DNA from: Cellulosimicrobium cellulans
GTDB lineage: Bacteria > Actinomycetota > Actinomycetes > Actinomycetales > Cellulomonadaceae
Assembly: GCF_016907755.1 (NCBI RefSeq)
Contig: NZ_JAFBCN010000001.1
Location: 496,001-560,000, forward strand
Length of the DNA: 64,000 bases
Direction of reading: 5' to 3'
The stretch's first letter is position 1. Each line of letters starts with the position of its first letter. A model generated the notes under the pieces. It ran no database searches, was not told the origin of the DNA, and saw nothing but the letters and a program-made list of their open reading frames with translations. The position numbers were made by a program, and so were the translations under genes. Below, one piece after another: positions 16,123 through 24,825 of the stretch.

Positions 16123-17161
16123 CGTCGTCGTCGGGGTCGACCTCGGCGGGACCAAGACGGCGGCGGCGTCCGTCGCGCCCGACGGTGCGCTCGGGCCGGT
16201 GCGCTCGGTGCCGACCCCGGCGGCCGCCGGTCCGGAGGCGGTGCTCGACGCCGTCGCCGGGCTCGTGCGCGAGGTCGTGGCCGCCGCCGGGTCGCCCGAC
16301 GGTGGTCCCGCCCGGCTGCGCGCGCTCGGCGTGGGCACGGCCGGGGTGGTCGACGTCGGTCGCGGCGTGATCGTCTCGGCCACCGACACCCTGCCCGGCT
16401 GGCCCGGGACCGACGTCGCGGGCGGGCTGCGTCGTCGGCTCGCCTCCGGCGGCGCCACCCCGCTCGGGGCCGAGCGTCCGCTGCCCGTGTTCGTCGAGAA
16501 CGACGTCGACGCGCACGCGGCCGGCGAGGTCTGGCTCGGCGCGGCGGCCGGGGCGCGCAGCGCGCTGCTCGTCGCGGTCGGGACCGGCGTGGGGGCCGCC
16601 GTGGTGCTCGACGGGCGTCCCCTGCGCGGGGCGCACCACGTCGCCGGGGAGCTGGGCCACATGCCGGTCCCCGGGGCGGAGCTGCTGCGCTGCCCGTGCG
16701 GCCGGACCGGCCACCTCGAGGCGATCGGCGCGGGACCGGCGATCCACCGCCGCTATCTCGCTCTCGGCGGCGACGCGGCGAGCCCGGACACGCGCGACGT
16801 CGTCGCACGGGCGGGTGCGGGCGAGGAGCTGGCGGCGACGGTCGTGCGCGACGCGGCCCAGGCGGTGGGCCGCGCGGTCGCGGGAGTCGTGACCGTGCTC
16901 GACCCGGAGGTCGTCGTGGTCGGCGGCGGGCTGGCAGGAGCGGGAGACCTGTGGTGGTCGGCGCTGGAGGGCGCGCTGCGCGCGGAGGTCGTCGACGTGC
17001 TCGCCGACCTGCCGCTGCGCCGTGCGGCGCTCGGCAACGAGGCGGCGATCGTCGGGGCGGCGCGCGGAGCGTGGAGCCTCGCCGGCCTGCCCGCCGACGA
17101 ACCCGGGGCGAGATCCGGCGTGCCGCGCGAGGAGACCCACCGAGAGAGGACGACGGCATGA
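16115..17161 (+). CDS. nanK: N-acetylmannosamine kinase (ROK family)
   Basis: Phosphorylates ManNAc to ManNAc-6-phosphate with ATP. The 348-residue ROK kinase begins with the phosphate loop VDLGGTKTA and carries the catalytic-Asp segment VFVENDVDAHAAGE. The ROK zinc motif, normally C-x-C-G-x2-G-C-x-E, reads CPCGRTGHLEA, so the third Cys is replaced by His; GELGHMPV supplies the upstream His. A Cys2-His2 site could still bind zinc. GTG 16115 overlaps nanA by 8 nt, and the stop overlaps nanE by ATGA, so all three are coupled. ROK proteins also include glucokinases; the flanking genes decide for NanK. It has no N-terminal DNA-binding domain. Confidence 0.88.
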   Translation: MRDVVVGVDLGGTKTAAASVAPDGALGPVRSVPTPAAAGPEAVLDAVAGLVREVVAAAGSPDGGPARLRALGVGTAGVVDVGRGVIVSATDTLPGWPGTDVAGGLRRRLASGGATPLGAERPLPVFVENDVDAHAAGEVWLGAAAGARSALLVAVGTGVGAAVVLDGRPLRGAHHVAGELGHMPVPGAELLRCPCGRTGHLEAIGAGPAIHRRYLALGGDAASPDTRDVVARAGAGEELAATVVRDAAQAVGRAVAGVVTVLDPEVVVVGGGLAGAGDLWWSALEGALRAEVVDVLADLPLRRAALGNEAAIVGAARGAWSLAGLPADEPGARSGVPREETHRERTTA

Positions 17162-17874
17162 CCGGACCGCAGGAGACGTCGACGACCTGGACGCGTGACC
17201 GTGTGCTCGACGCGATGCGCGGTCGGCTCACCGTGTCGTGCCAGGCGTACCCGGGCGAGCCGCTGCGCGACCCGCGCACGACCGCCCAGATGGCGCGCGC
17301 CGTCGTCGCCGGGGGAGCGGCCGCGGTGCGCGCGCAGGGCCTGGACGACGTCGCGGCGGTCGTCGCCGCGGTGGACGTCCCGGTCGTCGGGCTGTGGAAG
17401 GACGGCGACGGCGGGGTCTTCATCACGCCGACGCTGCGCCACGCACGCGCCGTCGCCGACGCGGGCGCGCACGTCGTCGCGCTCGACGGCACGCGCCGGC
17501 CGCGTCCGGACGGGCTCACGCTCGCCGAGACCGTGGCGCGCCTGCGCGAGACGACGGACGCACTGGTCATGGCGGACTGCGGGTCGCTCGGCGACGCGCT
17601 CGCCGCGCAGGACGCGGGCGTCGACCTGCTCGGCACGACGCTCGCCGGCTACACGGGCGAGCGGCCGAGGACGTCGGGTCCGGACCTCGAGCTCGTCGAC
17701 GAGGTGGTCGCGGCGTGCGCGCTGCCCGTCGTCGTCGAGGGGCGCGTGCACACGCCCGCGCAGGCGGCCGAGGCGATGGCGCGCGGCGCGTTCAGCGTCT
17801 GCGTCGGGACGGCGATCACGCACCCCACGACCCTCACGTCGTGGTTCGTGGAGGTGTTCCCGACGCACGGCTGA
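17158..17874 (+). CDS. nanE: N-acetylmannosamine-6-phosphate 2-epimerase
   Basis: Converts ManNAc-6-phosphate to GlcNAc-6-phosphate, the bridge from sialic acid to the Nag pathway. The 238-residue TIM-barrel protein has the NanE pattern: LTVSCQAYPGEPLR at the N-terminus, VGLWKDGDGGVFITPT, the MADCGSLGDALAAQDAG region, and VVVEGRVHTPAQAAEAMARGAFSV(C)VGTAI at the phosphate site. It is the last gene of the operon that starts with the binding protein. GlcNAc-6-P deacetylase, needed between NanE and NagB, is not in the window. Confidence 0.92.
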   Translation: MTGPQETSTTWTRDRVLDAMRGRLTVSCQAYPGEPLRDPRTTAQMARAVVAGGAAAVRAQGLDDVAAVVAAVDVPVVGLWKDGDGGVFITPTLRHARAVADAGAHVVALDGTRRPRPDGLTLAETVARLRETTDALVMADCGSLGDALAAQDAGVDLLGTTLAGYTGERPRTSGPDLELVDEVVAACALPVVVEGRVHTPAQAAEAMARGAFSVCVGTAITHPTTLTSWFVEVFPTHG

Positions 17875-17891
17875 GTCGTCTGCACGACCCC

Positions 17892-17922
17892 TTGACAGCG
17901 CAAAGTCGCGATGCCCTACGGT
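17892..17922 (+). promoter_or_regulatory. Candidate promoter for the DUF1016 gene
   Basis: TTGACA (17892-17897) and TACGGT (17917-17922) match the actinobacterial housekeeping consensus. The 19-bp spacer is slightly long. It lies 18 nt past the nanE stop and 50 nt before the DUF1016 start, so that gene can be expressed independently of the nan operon. Confidence 0.5.
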
Positions 17923-17971
17923 CTGGCGCAACGCGCCGGGCGGGCGCGCCGAGCCGTCAGGGGGACACGAC

Positions 17972-19030
17972 ATGGCATCACCGCACGACGATCTCGAGCC
18001 GGCGGGGTACGCCGAGCTGCTGACCGACCTCAAGGCGCGCGTGCGCGCGACGCAGTTCCGCGCCGCGCGTGCCGCGAACACCGAGGTGCTGCGGCTGTAC
18101 TGGTCGATCGGCCACGACATCCTCGAGCGCCAGCGCACCGCGGGCTGGGGCGCGAAGGTCGTGACCCGACTTGCCGCTGACCTGCAGCGGGAGTTCCCGG
18201 AACAGCGCGGCTGGTCGCCCTCGAACCTGAAGAACATGCGCAGGGTCGCCGAGGTCTGGCCGACGCTCGAGGAGTTCGGCCAACGTCCCGTTGGCCGATT
18301 GCCCTGGGGGCACGTGATCACCCTCCTCGAGCGGCTCACCACCCGTGACGAGCGTGACTGGTACGCCGCGGAGGCCGCGGAGAACGGCTGGACCCGACCC
18401 GCGCTCGAGTACCAGATCAAGTTCCGCCGGCGCCATGTTCTCGGGGCCGCGCCGACGAACTTCACCGCGGCGCTCGACGCCGCGGACTCTGAGCTGGCAC
18501 AGGCAATGGTCAAGGATCCGTATGTCTTCGAGCACCTCGGCCTCGTCGAGAAGCGCGCCGAGCGCGAGGTCGAGCAGGCGCTCATGGACCGGCTCCAGGA
18601 CACGTTGCTCGAGCTCGGGCGCGGGATGGCGTTCGTCGGGCGGCAGGTGCGCCTGACCGTCCCCGACGACGAGAGCGACGCCGTCGACGAGTTCTTCGTC
18701 GACCTGCTGTTCTTCCACGTCGAGCAGCTGCGCTACGTCGTCGTCGAGCTGAAGATCGGGAAGTTCGAGCCCGCCCACCTCGGTCAGCTCGGTACGTACG
18801 TCGCGATCGTCGACGACCAGTACCGCCGGGACGAGATCCACGCCCCGACCGTCGGGATCCTCCTGTGCACGGGCCGGAGCGGGGCCGTCGTGCGCTACTC
18901 GCTCGCCAGCACGAACGCGCCCGTCGCGGTCGCGGACCTCCAGGGGCTGCCCGACGAGGCGCGCGGGGCGCTGCCGAGCGTGGCGGAGCTCCAGGCGGTG
19001 GTCGCGGACGAGCTCGAGCAGCGCCCGTGA
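17972..19030 (+). CDS. DUF1016 / PD-(D/E)XK nuclease family protein (YhcG-like)
   Basis: A 352-residue protein with the two-part YhcG architecture: an N-terminal helical DUF1016 domain (about 12-150; YWSIGHDILERQ, WSPSNLKNMRRVAEVWP) and a C-terminal PD-(D/E)XK nuclease-like domain (about 170-335). The core VDLLFFHVEQLRYVVVELK has the expected D...ExK spacing, ELK near residue 259. Families of this kind are frequent in accessory and defence-rich regions, but their precise role is not settled. ATG 17972 follows GGGGGAC. It has its own candidate promoter and no evident functional link to the nan genes. No integrase or restriction partner was seen, so it is a solitary copy. Confidence 0.85.
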   Translation: MASPHDDLEPAGYAELLTDLKARVRATQFRAARAANTEVLRLYWSIGHDILERQRTAGWGAKVVTRLAADLQREFPEQRGWSPSNLKNMRRVAEVWPTLEEFGQRPVGRLPWGHVITLLERLTTRDERDWYAAEAAENGWTRPALEYQIKFRRRHVLGAAPTNFTAALDAADSELAQAMVKDPYVFEHLGLVEKRAEREVEQALMDRLQDTLLELGRGMAFVGRQVRLTVPDDESDAVDEFFVDLLFFHVEQLRYVVVELKIGKFEPAHLGQLGTYVAIVDDQYRRDEIHAPTVGILLCTGRSGAVVRYSLASTNAPVAVADLQGLPDEARGALPSVAELQAVVADELEQRP

Positions 19031-19068
19031 GCGGGTCCGTGCGGGCGTGCGCCGATCGGGGCGTGTCG

Positions 19069-19584
19069 TCAGGCGTGACCCGTGCGCTCGAGGACGCCGC
19101 GCACGTAGGCGGCCTGGCCCGCGTGCTGGAGGCTGTCCACGGCGATGCTCACGAGCCGGACGCCGAGCGTGACCGGCGGGTCCCACGCCTCGTCGACGAC
19201 GCGGTCGAGGTCCTCGTCGGTCAGCGCGGCGAGCACGTCGTGGGACTCGACCTGGACGGCGTGCACGTAGCCGAGCAGGAGGTCGTCGCTCGCCCGCACG
19301 CGGCCGACGTCGGCGGCAGACTGCCCGTAGCCCGTCGCGCGGTCGTCGAACGGCAGGTCGAACCGGCGTGCCCAGCCGTCGCGCGTCCACACCTGCTCCC
19401 GCCCGACGGCGGCGGCGACCTGCGCGTCCTGGCCGCGGGCGAGGTGCCACGCGAGCCAGGCGATCGTGTTGGCACCGGGGTCGACGCGCGCGGCGAGCGC
19501 GTCGTCCCCGAGCCCGTCGACGGCGCGCGTCGCCGTCGGTCCGATCCGGCCGAACAGGTCCTCCAGCACCGTGCGCGCGTCCAC
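19069..19584 (-). CDS. DinB-family four-helix protein (mycothiol-dependent type, DUF664-like)
   Basis: A 171-residue protein of the DinB/MDMPI-like four-helix fold. Histidines that usually bind a divalent metal are visible in WLAWHLARGQ and in SLQHAGQAAYVRG near the C-terminus, with a third candidate in YVHAVQVESHD. In actinobacteria many members are metal-dependent thiol (mycothiol) transferases or isomerases; the substrate cannot be told from sequence. It stands alone on the minus strand, convergent with the DUF1016 gene and divergent from the DUF2306 gene. Start 19584 gives a complete first helix (MDARTVLEDLFGRI). Confidence 0.78.
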   Translation of the reverse strand: MDARTVLEDLFGRIGPTATRAVDGLGDDALAARVDPGANTIAWLAWHLARGQDAQVAAAVGREQVWTRDGWARRFDLPFDDRATGYGQSAADVGRVRASDDLLLGYVHAVQVESHDVLAALTDEDLDRVVDEAWDPPVTLGVRLVSIAVDSLQHAGQAAYVRGVLERTGHA

Positions 19585-19793
19585 GTGTCGTCCTCTCGTC
19601 GTCGGGCACCGTCCCCCGCAGCCTCCGACGGCCCGCGCCCGGTCGCGACCCGAACGGCACCCTGCCGAGGGCGCCGCCGACCGCCCCCACCGCGAACCCG
19701 TGCCCGCGCGCGACGCCGCTCAGGGAGCGGTCAGGGCCACGACCAGGGCGTTCCCTGATCCGTCGGGGCGAGCCGACGTGGTTCGGTGCCGTC

Positions 19794-20522
19794 ATGACCG
19801 CCACCCGGCCCGACCGCCCCGCGCACGTCGCGCGTCGCACCCGCGGCGCGCGCACCGCCGTCGCGACGCTGACGCTCACGTCGCTCGCCATCGCGGCGTT
19901 CGCCGTCCTGCCGTACCTCACGGCGTCCCTCCCCGCGCTGGCCCGCGACGACGTCGGGCTCGCCGCCGCGTACGCCGGGGCGCCGGGGTTCGTCCTCGGC
20001 GCGTTCTACGCCCACGTCGTCGCGGGCGGGGTCGCGCTCGTGTGCGCCCCGTTCCAGCTCTGGGCGGGGCTGCGCCGCCGGTACCCGGGCGCGCACCGCT
20101 GGACGGGCCGCGTCTACGTCACGGCGGTCGCGGTCGGCGGCGTCGCCGGGCTCGTCCTCGTCACTGTCAACCAGGCCGGCCTCGTCGGCACGCTCGGCTT
20201 CGGGGCGCTGGCCGTCCTGTGGCTGTGGACGACGTGGCGCGGGTACCGCGCGGTCCGCGGTGGCGACGTGGCCGCGCACCAGGACTGGATGACGCGCAGC
20301 TTCGCGCTCACCTACGCCGGCGTGACGCTGCGCCTGTGGACGACGGCGCTCGTCGTGGCCCAGTCGCTCGCCCTCGGCGACGCGCTCGACCCCGACGTCG
20401 CCTTCGACCGCGCGTACGCGCTCGCGCCGTTCCTCTCCTGGGTGCCCAACCTCGTCGTCGCCGAGCTGCTCGTCCGACGACGGCGCGCCCGGCGACCTCA
20501 GCGCACGAGCCCCGACTCGTAG
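19794..20522 (+). CDS. DUF2306 integral membrane protein
   Basis: A 242-residue membrane protein with about six helices. It has the DUF2306 pattern HVVAGGVALVCAPFQLWAGLRRRYPGAHRWTGRVYV followed by GDVAAHQDWMTRSFALTYAGVTLR. The conserved histidines within helices could bind haem or metal, which is inference. ATG 19794 starts after 209 nt of intergenic DNA. The 3' end overlaps the convergent response-regulator gene by 25 nt, so their transcripts are complementary there. Confidence 0.83.
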   Translation: MTATRPDRPAHVARRTRGARTAVATLTLTSLAIAAFAVLPYLTASLPALARDDVGLAAAYAGAPGFVLGAFYAHVVAGGVALVCAPFQLWAGLRRRYPGAHRWTGRVYVTAVAVGGVAGLVLVTVNQAGLVGTLGFGALAVLWLWTTWRGYRAVRGGDVAAHQDWMTRSFALTYAGVTLRLWTTALVVAQSLALGDALDPDVAFDRAYALAPFLSWVPNLVVAELLVRRRRARRPQRTSPDS

Positions 20523-21214
20523 GCCGCGACGACGAGCTGGACGCGGTCCCGGCAGCCCGTCTTGCGCAGGGACTCCGACACGTGCGACTTGACCGTCGTC
20601 TCGGAGATGAACAGCTCCGCCCCGATCTCGGCGTTGGACAGCCCGCGCGCGACCGCGAGCACGACCTCCCGCTCGCGCGCCGTCAGGTCGTCCACGCCGG
20701 GGAACGGGCGGGCCGCGGAGCGCGCCGCGAAGTCGCCCACGAGGCGGCGCGTGACGTTCGGGCCGAGCAGCATCGAGCCGTCGGCGACGAGCCGCACGCC
20801 CTCCACGAGGCGCTGCGCCGGCACGTCCTTGAGCAGGAACCCGCTCGCCCCGGCGCGCAGCGCGTCGTAGACGTACTCGTCGAGGTCGAACGTCGTGAGC
20901 ACGAGGACCCGGGTGCCCGGGTGCCGCGCCACGAGCTCGCGCGTCGCGGCGAGACCGTCGAGACGGGGCATGCGCACGTCCACGACGGCGACGTCGGGCC
21001 CGGCCGCCGCGACGACGTCGAGCAGCTCGCGCCCGTCGCCCGCGGACCCGACGACCTCCAGCCCGTCGGCGGCGTCGAGGATCGCCGCGAACCCGTGCCG
21101 GACGACGGGCTGGTCGTCCGCGACGACGACCCGCACCGGGGCGCGGGGTGGGCCGGTCGCAGTGCCCGCGGCGTCCGCGGTGTCCGCGCCCGCCCGGCCC
21201 CCGTGCGGGCTCAC
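20498..21214 (-). CDS. LuxR/NarL-family response regulator
   Basis: A 238-residue two-component response regulator. The receiver domain (about 27-145) has the acidic pair in VVVADDQPVVR, the phosphoacceptor Asp in VAVVDVRMPRLDG, the conserved Thr in VLVLTTFD and Lys in GFLLKDVP. The C-terminal LuxR helix-turn-helix (about 172-235) contains LTAREREVVLAVARGLSNAEIGAELFISETTVKSHVS. GTG 21214 overlaps the histidine-kinase stop by 4 nt, so kinase and regulator are co-translated. The first 25 residues are an unstructured extension. Targets are unknown; the neighbouring antiporter gene is separated by a divergent region. Confidence 0.92.
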   Translation of the reverse strand: MSPHGGRAGADTADAAGTATGPPRAPVRVVVADDQPVVRHGFAAILDAADGLEVVGSAGDGRELLDVVAAAGPDVAVVDVRMPRLDGLAATRELVARHPGTRVLVLTTFDLDEYVYDALRAGASGFLLKDVPAQRLVEGVRLVADGSMLLGPNVTRRLVGDFAARSAARPFPGVDDLTAREREVVLAVARGLSNAEIGAELFISETTVKSHVSESLRKTGCRDRVQLVVAAYESGLVR

Positions 21215-22593
21215 GCGCTCGCCACCGGCTCGGACGCCGCGGGGCTCGCGACCCCGACGAGCAGGATGCGGGCCTCGACCACGAACGTCGCCCCGTCGTC
21301 GTCCGGGCCGGCCGAGAGCGTCCCGCCGAGGGCTTCGACCCGCTCGCGCATCCCGGCGAGGCCGCGCCCGGTCCCGCCCGTTCCGCTCCGCTCCCCGTCG
21401 TCGACCGGGTTGGTCACCCGCAGCACCGCCGTGCGGTGCCCGTCCCGGCCGACGACCCGCGCGTCGACGACGACGGGCCGGCCCGGCGCGTGGCGCCGCG
21501 CGTTCGTGAGCGCCTCCTGCGCGGCACGGTAGAGCGCGTAGCCCGGCGCCGGGGGCACGCCGTCGAACCCGCCCGTCAGCGTCACGTCCTGGCCCGCCGC
21601 CCGGGCCGCCTCGACCAGCCCGACGACGTCCCCCGCCCCCGGCTGGGGCGCCAGGTCGGACGCGGCGTCCTCGCTGCGCTGCAGCACCGCGAGCACCTGG
21701 CGCAGCTCGCCCAGCGCCTCGCGCGCGTCCGTCGCGATGGCGGCGAGCACGGCGCGCGCGGTGTCGTCGAGGCCCGGGTGCACGTACGGCGCCGACTCCG
21801 CGCGCACGGCGACGAGCGAGACGTGGTGCGCGACGACGTCGTGCAGGTCGTGCGCCACGCGCGCCCGCTCCGCGGTGACGGCCTGCGCCTCGGCGGCGCG
21901 CCGCGTCGCCGCAGCGGCCGCGCGCGCGGCCGACCGGGAGCGCGCGACCGCGCCGAGCGACGCGGCGACCGCGATCACGGCGACGACCCAGAAGCAGTAC
22001 AGCGCCCAGATGATCACGTGGTCGCCGGTCGTGGGCGAGACCTCGACCAGGGTTCCGGACCCGACGGACTCAGCCCACCGAGGGTCGTCCGACACGGCCC
22101 AGACCGGTCCGATCGGTAGCAGGGCGACGATCGGCAGCAAGGCGTACAGGCCCGCGAGCACGATCGCGACGAGGCCGGGGAGGACGGCCCGGGGCCAGCC
22201 GTCGACGGCGGCCACCACCGCGACGCACAGCACGCCGAGCCACCAGCCCCACACGAACGCGCCCGTGACCACGACGGTGACGAACGGGAGCGCCGTCAGG
22301 GCGGTGGCGAGGACGGGGGAGCGGCGAGCGACGAGCACCCCGGCGACGACGCACAGGTCGAGCAGCGGCAGCACGAGGCCGGCACCGAGCAGGAGGTCGT
22401 CCGTGAGGACGGGGGACTCCCACAGCCCGACAGCCCCGGACCGGCCCCACGTCGGGGTCGCGAGGAGGAAGAGCCCCACGACGAGCGCGAGGAACCCCGG
22501 CAGGGCCCAGGGCTGGAGCCGCAACCACCGGTCCGACGGGGCGGGCGTGGCGGGCCGGATCGAAGCGTCCTGCGGGGCGGCGACGACGTTCAT
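21211..22593 (-). CDS. Sensor histidine kinase (NarL-type, HisKA_3)
   Basis: Membrane sensor kinase of 460 residues partnering the downstream LuxR regulator. The N-terminal half has five or six membrane helices with short loops, so sensing is probably within or near the membrane. The HisKA_3 motif RARVAHDLHDVVAHHVS carries the phosphorylated His, followed by the ATPase domain with N-box AAQEALTNARRHA and G-box GTGRGLAGMRERV. ATG 22593 follows GAGG and removes an unlikely 50-residue leader. The upstream divergent region contains a long dispersed hairpin element. Confidence 0.9.
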   Translation of the reverse strand: MNVVAAPQDASIRPATPAPSDRWLRLQPWALPGFLALVVGLFLLATPTWGRSGAVGLWESPVLTDDLLLGAGLVLPLLDLCVVAGVLVARRSPVLATALTALPFVTVVVTGAFVWGWWLGVLCVAVVAAVDGWPRAVLPGLVAIVLAGLYALLPIVALLPIGPVWAVSDDPRWAESVGSGTLVEVSPTTGDHVIIWALYCFWVVAVIAVAASLGAVARSRSAARAAAAATRRAAEAQAVTAERARVAHDLHDVVAHHVSLVAVRAESAPYVHPGLDDTARAVLAAIATDAREALGELRQVLAVLQRSEDAASDLAPQPGAGDVVGLVEAARAAGQDVTLTGGFDGVPPAPGYALYRAAQEALTNARRHAPGRPVVVDARVVGRDGHRTAVLRVTNPVDDGERSGTGGTGRGLAGMRERVEALGGTLSAGPDDDGATFVVEARILLVGVASPAASEPVASA

Positions 22594-22702
22594 GCCGCCG
22601 ATCCTCGCGCGCCCGAGCCGGCGTCGGCCACCGTCCTGAGGAGGACCCGCCGTCGACCGTGCGCGGGGTGCCGACGGCGCAGGTCTGTCGACTGCGCAGG
22701 CC

Positions 22703-22762
22703 GCCGAGTCCGGGGTTGCGCGGCACCAGGGCTCCCCGGTGCCGCGCAACCCCGGGTTCGGC
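22703..22762. repeat. 60-nt imperfect hairpin, copy 1 of a dispersed element
   Basis: The outer arms GCCGA (22703-22707) and TCGGC (22758-22762) enclose CGGGGTTG (22711-22718) and CAACCCCG (22747-22754), with an inner stem CGCGGCACC/GGTGCCGCG. From 22710 to 22755 the stem is 18 perfect base pairs with a 10-nt loop. It lies between divergent genes (histidine kinase and antiporter), so it is not a simple terminator. A second element at 52414-52472 has the same outer arms and a different inner stem. Confidence 0.7.
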
Positions 22763-22884
22763 GTGGTGGGGTGACCCCGGTCCCGGGCTCGGCGCGCGGC
22801 CCGACGGCGGTCCGGCCGTTAGCGTTGTCCCGTCCCCCCGCGCGCGCCGACCCGGGCGCAGCGCCGTGGTAGCCGGAGGTGCCG

Positions 22885-24759
22885 ATGGAGTTCCCGTTCA
22901 ACCTCACCGAGGAGCAGATCCTCTCCCTCATCGTCGTGGGCACGCTCGCGGTCGTCGCGATCGTCGGCGTGAACATCCTCGCGCCCAGGGCGGGGGTGGC
23001 GGCGCCGCTGGTCCTCGTGGCCGTCGGCGTGGCGGTGAGCTTCGTCCCCGCGGTGCCGGAGATCCACTTCGAACCCGAGTGGATCCTCGCGGGGATCCTG
23101 CCGCCGCTCCTGTACTCCGCGGCCGTCGGCCTGCCGACGATGGACTTCCGGCGGGACTTCACCGCGATCAGCGGGCTCTCGGTCGTGCTGGTCCTGCTCA
23201 GCACGGTGCTGCTCGGGTACCTCTTCACGTGGCTGATCCCCGGCCTGCCGCTCGCCGCGGGCTTCGCGCTCGGCGCGATCGTCAGCCCGACGGACGCCGT
23301 CGCGACGTCGATCGTCAAGCGCCTCGGCGCGTCGCCGCGCGTCGTGACGCTGCTCGAGGGCGAGAGCCTGCTCAACGACGCGTCCGCGCTCGTGCTCCTG
23401 CGGTCGGCGATCGCCGCCATCGCGCTCACGGTGGCCAGCGACGGCGTCGCCCCGGCGTTCTCGCTGTGGGCGGTCGCGGGCGACTTCGTGTTCGCCGTCG
23501 TCGTCGCGGTGCTCCTCGGGTTCCTCGTCGGCTTCCTCGGCCTGACCGTGCGACGGCGGCTCGCCAACCCGGCGCTGAGCACCGCCGTCTCGTTCGTCGT
23601 CCCGTTCATCGCGTACCTCCCGACGGAGGAGCTCGGCGCGTCGGGCCTCGTCGCGGTCGTGACCGCCGGGCTCGTCACCGGCAACGGCGCTGCCAAGTAC
23701 CTGCGGCCGCAGCACCGCCTCGCCGAGGAGTCGAACTGGCGGACCGTCGAGCTCCTCCTCGAGGGCACGGTCTTCCTCCTCATGGGGCTGGAGCTGTTCG
23801 CCCTCGTCACCGACGTGCAGGAGGCGCACGGGAGCCTGTGGCGGGCCGTCGGCATCGCGGCGCTCGCCGCGGTGGTCATCCTGGTCGTGCGGTCGGCGTA
23901 CGTCGCGACGCTCCTGCGGTCGCTCGCCCGCCGGGCCCGTCGCGGCGAGTCGATGCGCGGCGTCATCGAGGGCATGCAGGAGAAGCTCGACGCGCGCTTC
24001 GCCCCGGACGGGACGCCCGTCGCGCCCGTCGCGCCCGCCGGTGAGGAACAGCCGGCGCCCGGGACCCCGGAGCGACGGGGTGCCGCGATGGTCGCCAAGG
24101 CGCCCCCGGAGCGGGTGGGCCGCCTGCGGTCGTCGCTCCGCCGTCGCGCCGCCGACATCGACTACCTCACGGCCGAGCCGCTCGGGTGGCGCGAGGGCAC
24201 GCTGCTCGTCTGGGCCGGCATGCGCGGCGTCGTGACGCTGGCCGCCGCACAGACCCTGCCCACCGACACGCCGCAGCGCTCGTTCCTCGTGCTCGTCGCC
24301 TTCGGGGTCGCCGCGGGGACGCTCGTCGTCCAGGGCGGGACGCTGCCGTGGGTCGTGCGCCGGCTGGGGCTGGCGGGCGGGTCGACCCGCGCCGACGAGG
24401 ACCGTGGGGCCGTCCGCGTCGAGCTCGACGCCGCCGCCGTGGCCGTCATCGACGCGCCCGACCTGCGTCGCGCCGACGGCAGCACCTACGACGGCGACGT
24501 CGTCGCGCGCGTGCGGCGCGACGTCGTGCGCGAGCTGGAGAACCGCGACACCGACGCCGCGACGTCGGCCGACCTCTTCGCCCAGTACAAGGAGCTGCGC
24601 CTGCGTGCGATCGAGGCGCAGCGGGTCGCGCTGCTCGACGCGCGGACCTCGGGCGCGTACAGCTCGCAGGCGCTGCGGCACGCGCTCGACCTGCTGGACG
24701 CCGAGCAGATCGACCTCGAGCTGCGTCGCGGCCCGTACGTCCCGGGTGACGACGACTGA
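22885..24759 (+). CDS. CPA1-family Na+(K+)/H+ antiporter
   Basis: A 624-residue membrane antiporter, probably exchanging cytoplasmic Na+ or K+ for external H+. It has 12 or so helices and the CPA1 ion-site segment GAIVSPTDAVATSIVKRLG with the essential Asp. Also seen are EGESLLNDASALVLLR, GMRGVVTLAAAQTLP near the last helices, and a long cytoplasmic tail (about 510-624) rich in charged helices. A hydrophilic 90-residue insertion (about 345-430) separates two helices. I prefer ATG 22885 over GTG 22879, since the latter lies in the GGAGGT Shine-Dalgarno. It is transcribed alone, divergently from the two-component genes. Confidence 0.88.
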   Translation: MEFPFNLTEEQILSLIVVGTLAVVAIVGVNILAPRAGVAAPLVLVAVGVAVSFVPAVPEIHFEPEWILAGILPPLLYSAAVGLPTMDFRRDFTAISGLSVVLVLLSTVLLGYLFTWLIPGLPLAAGFALGAIVSPTDAVATSIVKRLGASPRVVTLLEGESLLNDASALVLLRSAIAAIALTVASDGVAPAFSLWAVAGDFVFAVVVAVLLGFLVGFLGLTVRRRLANPALSTAVSFVVPFIAYLPTEELGASGLVAVVTAGLVTGNGAAKYLRPQHRLAEESNWRTVELLLEGTVFLLMGLELFALVTDVQEAHGSLWRAVGIAALAAVVILVVRSAYVATLLRSLARRARRGESMRGVIEGMQEKLDARFAPDGTPVAPVAPAGEEQPAPGTPERRGAAMVAKAPPERVGRLRSSLRRRAADIDYLTAEPLGWREGTLLVWAGMRGVVTLAAAQTLPTDTPQRSFLVLVAFGVAAGTLVVQGGTLPWVVRRLGLAGGSTRADEDRGAVRVELDAAAVAVIDAPDLRRADGSTYDGDVVARVRRDVVRELENRDTDAATSADLFAQYKELRLRAIEAQRVALLDARTSGAYSSQALRHALDLLDAEQIDLELRRGPYVPGDDD

Positions 24760-24787
24760 CCGATCGCGCGCCGCGGCGTCCGAGGGC

Positions 24788-24818
24788 TTGCGGCTTCCCC
24801 AGGGGAAGGACCTAGCGT
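24788..24818 (+). promoter_or_regulatory. MerR-type promoter with 19-bp spacer and central dyad
   Basis: The -35 TTGCGG (24788-24793) and -10 TAGCGT (24813-24818) are 19 bp apart. The spacer holds a perfect 7+1+7 dyad, CTTCCCC and GGGGAAG around A24801. An over-long spacer with a central dyad is the hallmark of promoters remodelled by MerR proteins. The -10 ends 7 nt before the ATG, so the mRNA is probably leaderless. Confidence 0.75.
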
Positions 24819-24825
24819 CGCGGGC

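Noticed and set aside
19720-19758. Inverted repeat TCAGGGA...TCCCTGA between the DinB and DUF2306 genes
   Set aside because: Arms are only 7 bp with a 25-nt spacer and the sequence between contains further CAGGG copies, so chance pairing is likely.
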